NCBI GenBank assembly: GCA_045601525.1
Contig: JAZRZR010000045.1
Location: 1 to 10,652, forward strand
Direction: 5' to 3'
Length of the DNA stretch: 10,652 bases
Source: SIG565 sp045601525
GTDB taxonomy: Bacteria; Bacillota; Clostridia; Oscillospirales; Acutalibacteraceae
A program made the position numbers and the translations under genes. The stretch's first letter is position 1, and every line of letters starts with the position of its first letter. Positions 5,521 through 10,652 of this stretch are shown here, piece after piece. The notes beneath the pieces were generated by a model. The model saw nothing but the letters and a program-made list of their open reading frames with translations, ran no database searches and was not told the DNA's origin.

Positions 5521-5557
5521 GCAAAAATATTATTTATCCAATATTTACATTTCTCCC

Positions 5558-5586
5558 TTGAATTTTTGGGATAAAACATATATAAT
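5558..5586 (+). promoter_or_regulatory. Promoter of yajC
   Basis: TTGAAT (5558-5563), 17-nt spacer and perfect TATAAT (5581-5586). The leader is about 24 nt before the ATG at 5617. No GTCTA-type half-site is found next to it, so it looks independent of the divergent repressor. Confidence 0.8.
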
Positions 5587-5616
5587 AGATACATAATGAT
5601 TTTTGGAGGTTTTCAA

Positions 5617-5970
5617 ATGTTTTTTTTAGAAAATACAGCTACTGATGCCGCTAACGGCGCTGCTGCAGGCGGTATGGGCGGCGGCTGGGTTACAATGGTT
5701 ATTTATCTTGTTGTAATTATCGGCGCATTTTATTTCTTGCTTATCCGTCCCCAGAAGAAGAAACAAAAGGAAGAAAAGAAGATGAGAGATTCTCTCCAAA
5801 TTGGTGATGAGATTCTTACCATCGGCGGCTTCTACGGCAAGGTTGTTTCTATCAAGGAAGATTCTATTGTTATTGAGTCTCAGCTTGACCACACAAAGCA
5901 AAAGCTTGCTCGTTGGGCAATTCAGCAAAATCTCACCGTTCATGAGGATGACGCTGTTAAAACAAAATAA
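5617..5970 (+). CDS. yajC: YajC, Sec translocon accessory subunit
   Basis: 117 residues. A short Gly/Ala-rich N-terminus (to about 23) is followed by one membrane helix (24-43, WVTMVIYLVVIIGAFYFLL), then the hallmark RPQKKKQKE, and a small cytoplasmic domain with LQIGDEILTIGGFYGKVVSI. YajC associates with SecD/SecF and the SecYEG channel. The start is ATG 5617 because GGAGG at 5605-5609 lies 7 nt upstream; the in-frame ATG at 5596 lies before that site and is rejected. secD/secF are not next to it; a TIGR04086 membrane protein follows, an arrangement known in Clostridia. Confidence 0.95.
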   Translation: MFFLENTATDAANGAAAGGMGGGWVTMVIYLVVIIGAFYFLLIRPQKKKQKEEKKMRDSLQIGDEILTIGGFYGKVVSIKEDSIVIESQLDHTKQKLARWAIQQNLTVHEDDAVKTK

Positions 5971-5982
5971 GTAATATTTTTT

Positions 5983-6018
5983 ACCTCTCCCTCGTATCTT
6001 GTAGGGGGAGGTTTTTTT
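5983..6018 (+). terminator. Terminator-like hairpin whose 3' arm is the next gene's ribosome binding site
   Basis: A 10-bp stem (5983-5992 with 6003-6012, including one G-U pair), a 10-base loop and a T run to 6018. It comes 12 bp after the yajC stop and looks like a complete intrinsic terminator. However, GGGGGAGG in its 3' arm (6004-6011) is the only Shine-Dalgarno for the gene starting at ATG 6019, and the T run is the SD-ATG spacer. The element can therefore both attenuate transcription and hide the ribosome binding site. Confidence 0.8.
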
Positions 6019-6423
6019 ATGAAAAATTTCAAAACTGACAACACAAAAAAAGATTTTTACAAAAATGCCCTTATTGGCGCGGGTATTTCTCTTATAATCA
6101 CTGCCTTAATTTTTGTATTGATGGCAGTTTTAATGATTGTGTTTGATATAGGCAACGCCTACGCTTCTCCCCTTTCCAGCATCGCATTGGCGCTCGGCGC
6201 ATTTTTTGGAAGTATGGTAGCCGCAAGGAAAAACGGACGAGGCGGTATGATAACCGGGCTTGTTTGCGGACTTATACTTTTTGGCATTATTTTGCTTGTC
6301 GCCGCCTTTTTAAGCGACAGTTTTACAATTATGACCTTGCTTCATTTCATAATAACAATTTCGGCCTCCCTAATAGGCGGAATTGTGGGGGTTAATAAAT
6401 CAGAAAAAAGAAAAATAATATAA
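6019..6423 (+). CDS. TIGR04086 family four-helix membrane protein
   Basis: 134 residues. Four membrane helices are predicted near 17-41, 51-69, 76-97 and 104-124, with a charged N-terminal tail, a basic loop ARKNGRGG between helices 2 and 3, and a Lys/Arg-rich C-terminus. Length, topology and position directly downstream of yajC match the TIGR04086 family of Firmicutes, whose function is unknown. The context suggests a link to the membrane or protein export, but this is only guilt by association. The start ATG follows directly on the hairpin T run, so expression probably depends on whether the upstream hairpin forms. Confidence 0.82.
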   Translation: MKNFKTDNTKKDFYKNALIGAGISLIITALIFVLMAVLMIVFDIGNAYASPLSSIALALGAFFGSMVAARKNGRGGMITGLVCGLILFGIILLVAAFLSDSFTIMTLLHFIITISASLIGGIVGVNKSEKRKII

Positions 6424-6427
6424 AACA

Positions 6428-6463
6428 AAAACACCCGAAAGAGTATAGCCTTTCGGGTGTTTT
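6428..6463. terminator. Bidirectional terminator between convergent operons
   Basis: A 14-bp perfect stem (6428-6441 AAAACACCCGAAAG with 6450-6463) and an 8-base loop. A/T runs at both ends let it serve the yajC operon (stop at 6423) and, on the minus strand, the rhamnulokinase operon (stop at 6467). Confidence 0.93.
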
Positions 6464-6466
6464 ATT

Positions 6467-7840
6467 TTATCTTACCTCTTCGATATCAAAAGAGGTTTTT
6501 ACTACCTTGCGCATAAACTCAAGGTCAAGTTCGGGATTTGAATAGATAGCCTGAATAATAAGGTTGCCGATTGCGGTTGCCTCTTTAGGACCTGCAACAA
6601 CGGGCTTGCCTGTATATTTAGCGGTGAGTTCATTCAAATATTTATCGGCGCATCCGCCGCCAACAATATTGATTTTCTTAATGGTTTTGCCTGTTAAATC
6701 TTCCATTTCGCGAACGGCAGTTACATAAGATTTTGCAAGTGAATGATAAACGCTGTTAAGCACATCACCAAGCGGCAAATCTCTTTTGCCTAAATATGTT
6801 CGGATAGCCTCAATCATATTTTCAGGCGCAACAAAGGACTTATCATTAACATCGATATACTCAACAAAGTCACTTTCCTTTGCCAAGAACATCATTTCAT
6901 CATAGGTTTTTTCCTTGTTTATGTTGCGGCGGATATTTTGGATAAGCCACATACCCATATAATTTTTAAGGAAGCGGAAGCGGTAATCAACGCCGCCCTC
7001 GTTGGCGAAATTGAACTCGCAAGCCTTTTCGGTGAGGATTGCCTCGGTGTTTTCGGCGCCGATAAGGCTCCAAGTACCCGAAGAAATGTACATACCGTCC
7101 TCCTCTAAAGGACAAGCGGCAACTGCGGCAGCAGTATCGTGGCTGGGGGCGCATACAACTGCGGCATCAAAGCCTACAAAATCCCGCATTTCCTTTGTTA
7201 AATTACCGATATAGTGGGCAGGTAAAGCGAGTTTATCAAAAAGTTTTTCGGGCAAACCAAGTTTGCTGATAACCTCCATATCCCACTCTTTAGTTTTAGC
7301 ATTTACAAGGGCGCCTGTTGTGGCCAAGGTGTACTCATTTTTAGCAACACCTGTGAGTTTATAGGAAAGATAAGCCGGCATCATAAGGAAGTGTGCGGCT
7401 TTATCAAGGCGACCCGCCTTTTTATCGCAATAAAGTTGATAAATTGTGTTAAAGGCCTGCTTTTGCTCGCCTGTTTTTGAATAAAGTTCATAGGGCGGAA
7501 TGATGCTTTCAACCTCATCGATTACGGCATAAGTGCGCTCATCACGGTAAGCGTATGCGGGCATAATCTCATCGCCCTTTTCATCGATAAGAACATAGTC
7601 AACACCCCAAGTGTCGATAGCGATAGTATCAGGTGTGTAGCCCTGTTCTTTACAAGCCTTAATTCCGTTTTTAACCTCATTAAGCAGGCTTTCGATATCC
7701 CAACAAAGTGAGCCGTTTATGTTTTGAAGACCATTTTCAAAGCGGTAAACCTCTTTAATCTCGAGCTTGCCGTTTTCATAAAAGCCTAATATATGGCGTC
7801 CGCTCGAGGCGCCGATATCAATTGCAAGATGTTTGCTCAT
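6467..7840 (-). CDS. rhaB: Rhamnulokinase (FGGY family)
   Basis: 457 residues; phosphorylates L-rhamnulose at O1 with ATP in the cytoplasm, the second step of L-rhamnose breakdown. The N-terminal domain starts HLAIDIGASSGR (ATP-binding phosphate 1 loop). IDTWGVDYVL and YAYRDERT follow, then the SHDTAAAVAACP motif with the probable catalytic Asp235, SSGTWSLIG (phosphate 2) and INIVGGGCADKYLNELTA (adenosine motif) in the C-terminal domain. Its motifs resemble RhaB more than xylulokinase or glycerol kinase. ATG 7838-7840 is preferred because family members begin close to the DIGASSGR motif. A GTG three codons upstream (7847-7849) is the alternative; AAAGG at 7853-7857 is 12 nt from the ATG and 3 nt from the GTG, so spacing does not settle it. 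Last gene of the sugar operon, 22 bp after the DUF4432 gene. No rhamnose isomerase or aldolase gene is in the window. Confidence 0.92.
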   Translation of the reverse strand: MSKHLAIDIGASSGRHILGFYENGKLEIKEVYRFENGLQNINGSLCWDIESLLNEVKNGIKACKEQGYTPDTIAIDTWGVDYVLIDEKGDEIMPAYAYRDERTYAVIDEVESIIPPYELYSKTGEQKQAFNTIYQLYCDKKAGRLDKAAHFLMMPAYLSYKLTGVAKNEYTLATTGALVNAKTKEWDMEVISKLGLPEKLFDKLALPAHYIGNLTKEMRDFVGFDAAVVCAPSHDTAAAVAACPLEEDGMYISSGTWSLIGAENTEAILTEKACEFNFANEGGVDYRFRFLKNYMGMWLIQNIRRNINKEKTYDEMMFLAKESDFVEYIDVNDKSFVAPENMIEAIRTYLGKRDLPLGDVLNSVYHSLAKSYVTAVREMEDLTGKTIKKINIVGGGCADKYLNELTAKYTGKPVVAGPKEATAIGNLIIQAIYSNPELDLEFMRKVVKTSFDIEEVR

Positions 7841-7862
7841 TTTTAGCACTTACCTTTCAAAA

Positions 7863-8864
7863 TTAGTTTAACTTATTATCAAATTCGTTCTCACCGTCGC
7901 AAAAAGCAAAGGTGAGATTTTGAGTGGCTTTGTTTTCGGGCTCAATAAACTTGAGTGTGCCGTTTTCACGAAGCGCAGCACGTCCCGAAAGCTCGCAGTT
8001 TGCGGGCTCAAGACCTAAAGCATAGTCCTTTTTACCCATCATCTTCCACTCAATAAACCACGGCAATTCCTTTTTGTTAAAGGACATTACCATGCCCGAA
8101 TTTATATCCTTATTGAAAATACCTGCCTTTGCAATGCCGCCTTTTTCGCAAATATCGTAATAATAGCAGCACTCCTCATATTCGGCGGTGGGTTTTTCCA
8201 TATTAAAGGACTCGTCTAAAAGGGCGGCCGAATGCTCACTGCGTGCCCAAATTTTGTTGTTGGGAACAACCACCCTGCTGTTTTCGCTAAGCAAGGGATA
8301 ACCCATATTGCAGTGATAAAGGATAAGATACGGGGCCGCCTTGTCACCCTCATTTGTAACGGTGTCCTTCATTTCTATTGTGTTGGATGTGTATGAGAAA
8401 ATGTATTTTCTTGTTAAAACTAATTTGTGGCTGAAAATACGGCAGTCCTTAACAGTTAAGGTGATAGCAAGGCTATCATTTTCCTCAACAACCGAATTAA
8501 GAATTGCGGGGACATTTGAAATTGTGCCGTGTTGCGGAAGCTCTTCGCCCTCATCAACACAGGGTGAGCCGATATTTGTAAGACCGCAAGTGGTGCAAAA
8601 GCCCGCAGTGAAGGACTTTAAGAAGCCCAAACCATCTTTATCATAATACTGAGGAGCAACATAACCACAGGGTGAAAAATATCCCATATTGTTGCCTTTG
8701 AAGATTACACGGGAAAGGTCGCCGCAACGGTCAAGAGAAATCCAAGCCTCAAGACCAAGACCATTTCTAACATATAGAAAGTTCATACCCTCGCCCTTGC
8801 CGCCTTTTAGCACATACTGCTCGGCACCTCGTACTTGAAGGGTATCGCCTACATAGTTTTTCAT
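7863..8864 (-). CDS. DUF4432 / aldose-1-epimerase-like protein
   Basis: 333 residues with the pattern of the DUF4432 family of galactose-mutarotase-like beta-sandwich proteins: an early NFLYVRNGLGLEAWISLDRCGDLSRV segment, then GYVAPQYYD, GLTNIGSPC, LPQHGTISN, and YLILYHCNMGYPLL, ending with a Glu-rich WFIEWKMMG...ALGLEPANC segment. Conserved His/Glu residues in HGTISN and LEPAN are plausible sugar-contacting positions. Members are predicted to interconvert sugar anomers, but few are characterised, so the substrate is unknown. No signal peptide, so it is cytoplasmic. GGTGAT about 6 nt before the ATG is the likely ribosome binding site. It lies 30 bp after the alpha-galactosidase and 22 bp before rhamnulokinase in the same operon, so a role in alpha-galactose or rhamnose metabolism is likely. 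Confidence 0.8.
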   Translation of the reverse strand: MKNYVGDTLQVRGAEQYVLKGGKGEGMNFLYVRNGLGLEAWISLDRCGDLSRVIFKGNNMGYFSPCGYVAPQYYDKDGLGFLKSFTAGFCTTCGLTNIGSPCVDEGEELPQHGTISNVPAILNSVVEENDSLAITLTVKDCRIFSHKLVLTRKYIFSYTSNTIEMKDTVTNEGDKAAPYLILYHCNMGYPLLSENSRVVVPNNKIWARSEHSAALLDESFNMEKPTAEYEECCYYYDICEKGGIAKAGIFNKDINSGMVMSFNKKELPWFIEWKMMGKKDYALGLEPANCELSGRAALRENGTLKFIEPENKATQNLTFAFCDGENEFDNKLN

Positions 8865-8894
8865 TGAAAATCACCGATACTTTCCTAAAATTTA

Positions 8895-10652
8895 TTAAAC
8901 TGCTTTAATATCAATAATCATTGATGCGTGGTCTTTTTCCAAAATCAAAACAGGAATTCCTGCATTCATAAGGGTTTTGCCCGAGAAGACTTCATTTGTT
9001 GATGAAATTTTATAGTTTTTATCGGGGTCAAGGCCCTTAAGTTTTATGAATTTACCCGCACTTGCAGGCTCGGCAGTTACCTGAGCGAGCATAACGGCGG
9101 CTGTGTTTTTATCCTTGGAAACCATACACCAAGCGCAGTAGTTTTCCGAGAAAGGACTGTTAAGTCTATAAAAATCACCTGTTGTGATAAGTTCTTCAAT
9201 GCTTCTATGGTAATCGGTTTGGCCTGTGATTTTAGCACGGTCGTCCTCGGTTAACTGACCTACATCAAGTTCATAGCCAAAACTAAAGAACTGTGCAACA
9301 TTTGCTCTTGTTTCAAAGGAAACTGTTCTGCCTGTTTGGTGGTTTGGAACTGCCGAAACATGAGCCGACATAACCTCTGGCGGATATACAAGCGAGGTGC
9401 CGTATTGAATTTTCATACGCTCAACGGCATCGGTATCATCACTTGTCCAAATTTGTGACATAAAACTAAGCATACCGAAATCAAAGCGACCGCCACCGCC
9501 CGAACAACCCTCAAAAAACACATTCGGGAAGTTATTTGTAAGGCGGCGTGCCAAATCATAAACACCCAAAATATAGCGGTGGTTAAATTCACCTTGGCGG
9601 TCAACCCCTAACCACTCAGAGCCGTTATCGGTAATGTTACGGTTCATATCCCACTTAACATAGCCAATCTCATAATCGGTAAGCATTTTTGCCACAACGC
9701 CATAAACATAATCTACAACCTCACTCCTTGTGAAATCGAGAATTAACTGGTTACGGCTTGTGATACCCTTGCGGTCAGCCGTGTGGATACACCAATCGGG
9801 GTGGGCCTTGTAAAGTTCGCTCTTTTCTGAAATCATTTCAGGCTCAAACCAAAGACCAAAGCGCATAGAATTATCCTTGCAAATCTTTATAATTTCATCA
9901 AGACCGCCTGGAAATTTCTCTCGGTTTATAAACCAATCGCCAAGTGAGCCCTCATCCGAGTTGCGCTTACCAAACCAACCATCATCGAGAACAACAGTAT
10001 CAATACCAAGCCCGATGCAGTTATTGATGAAGCGTTTCATTTTAACCTCATCAACCTCGAAATACATCGATTCCCAGTTGTTTATAACAATTGGGTGGGG
10101 CAAATTCTTTTGCGGGGTGTTGTTTATATATTTGCGGCAAACAGTGTGGAACGACCTTGACATACCGCCAAGACCCTCATCACTATATACCACAATAGCC
10201 TCTGGGGTAGAAAAACTTTCGCCCGAATTAAGAAGCCAAGAAAAGCTATCGGGCAAAATGCCTAATTGATAGCGCACATATCCGAAAGGTTCTTTTTCAC
10301 AAAGGGCACGGAAATCACCGCTATAAACTAAAGCGGCGCCAAAAACTGTACCCATATTTTCATTTGCACCCTTTTCGGCTAATGCCATAAAGCAGTTATG
10401 CTCATGTCCCGTAGCGCCGCGGCGACTCTCAACCGATGTAACACCAAAGGTTATGGGGCGACGGTTTATATGGCGCTCCCTGCCCCAAGTGCCATCAAGG
10501 GTTATAACATCAAAATCTTCAACCATTGCCATATCAAGTGATACCGAAGCCGCCCTTAAAAGCTTAAGTGATTTATCGGTTACATTTTTAATGGTGTTGC
10601 TGAAAACAAAGGCGTCTTCGCTTTCAAGCGGAGTGATATAAAGGACAACCTC
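8895..10652 (-). CDS. GH36 alpha-galactosidase (partial, N-terminus outside window)
   Basis: 585 C-terminal residues are present and the frame stays open to the window edge; the family is about 730 residues, so roughly 145 N-terminal residues are missing. It hydrolyses terminal alpha-1,6-galactosides such as melibiose and raffinose, and probably acts in the cytoplasm. Visible GH36 motifs, in order: VVLDDGWFGKRNSD, GLWFEPEMI, YVKWDMNR with the nucleophile Asp (codon 9648-9650), FFEGCSGGGGRFD, and WTSDDTDA with the acid/base Asp (codon near 9438-9440), then a C-terminal beta domain. In-frame ATGs near 10532 are internal, since matching sequence continues upstream. First visible gene of the operon with DUF4432 and rhamnulokinase; its promoter is not in the window. 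Confidence 0.95.
   Translation of the reverse strand, partial: EVVLYITPLESEDAFVFSNTIKNVTDKSLKLLRAASVSLDMAMVEDFDVITLDGTWGRERHINRRPITFGVTSVESRRGATGHEHNCFMALAEKGANENMGTVFGAALVYSGDFRALCEKEPFGYVRYQLGILPDSFSWLLNSGESFSTPEAIVVYSDEGLGGMSRSFHTVCRKYINNTPQKNLPHPIVINNWESMYFEVDEVKMKRFINNCIGLGIDTVVLDDGWFGKRNSDEGSLGDWFINREKFPGGLDEIIKICKDNSMRFGLWFEPEMISEKSELYKAHPDWCIHTADRKGITSRNQLILDFTRSEVVDYVYGVVAKMLTDYEIGYVKWDMNRNITDNGSEWLGVDRQGEFNHRYILGVYDLARRLTNNFPNVFFEGCSGGGGRFDFGMLSFMSQIWTSDDTDAVERMKIQYGTSLVYPPEVMSAHVSAVPNHQTGRTVSFETRANVAQFFSFGYELDVGQLTEDDRAKITGQTDYHRSIEELITTGDFYRLNSPFSENYCAWCMVSKDKNTAAVMLAQVTAEPASAGKFIKLKGLDPDKNYKISSTNEVFSGKTLMNAGIPVLILEKDHASMIIDIKAV

Overview
The window looks like chromosomal DNA of a low-GC Gram-positive anaerobe of the class Clostridia, probably a gut Oscillospirales/Ruminococcaceae-type organism. 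This is inferred from AT-rich intergenic DNA, strong AGGAGG-type ribosome binding sites, consensus SigA promoters, a yajC gene followed by a TIGR04086-type membrane protein, BlaI/BlaR1-type regulation and a plant-sugar operon. No rRNA or marker gene fixes the genus.

Layout, left to right. Positions 1-120 hold the last 29 codons of a plus-strand gene and its terminator. Positions 121-380 hold a minus-strand remnant of a class II aldolase, next to a complete minus-strand tRNA-Ser(CGA) with a textbook promoter and a terminator. A divergent promoter then drives comM (671-2197, + strand), an AAA+ ATPase of the Mg-chelatase/ComM/YifB family. tRNA-Ala(CGC) follows at 2242-2317. After it come two 96-bp tandem repeats whose boundary lies in the tRNA 3' end, a terminator hairpin, and a compact array of four evenly spaced mini-hairpins bounded by imperfect 15-bp inverted repeats (2545-2641).

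Positions 2649-5520 hold a minus-strand three-gene operon: a BlaI/MecI-type repressor, a BlaR1-type M56 metalloprotease sensor, and a membrane-anchored C39-like cysteine peptidase. The promoter carries two 19-bp palindromes that look like repressor operators. The sensor lacks a recognisable penicillin-binding domain. In its place it has a Cys/His-rich, zinc-ribbon-like ectodomain and an unrecognised C-terminal domain, so the signal is probably not a beta-lactam. The likely circuit is signal, then sensor proteolysis, then loss of repressor, then induction of the operon including the C39-like peptidase.

Positions 5558-6423 (+ strand) encode YajC, a Sec translocon accessory protein, and a four-helix TIGR04086 protein. 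The Shine-Dalgarno sequence of the second gene is the 3' arm of a terminator-like hairpin between them. A bidirectional terminator (6428-6463) separates this unit from a minus-strand carbohydrate operon. In transcription order that operon is a GH36 alpha-galactosidase (5' end outside the window), a DUF4432 aldose-1-epimerase-like protein and rhamnulokinase. It suggests use of plant or mucin oligosaccharides containing alpha-galactose and rhamnose. The most unusual parts of the window are the altered BlaR1-type sensor operon, the SD-in-terminator arrangement and the two structured repeats after tRNA-Ala.
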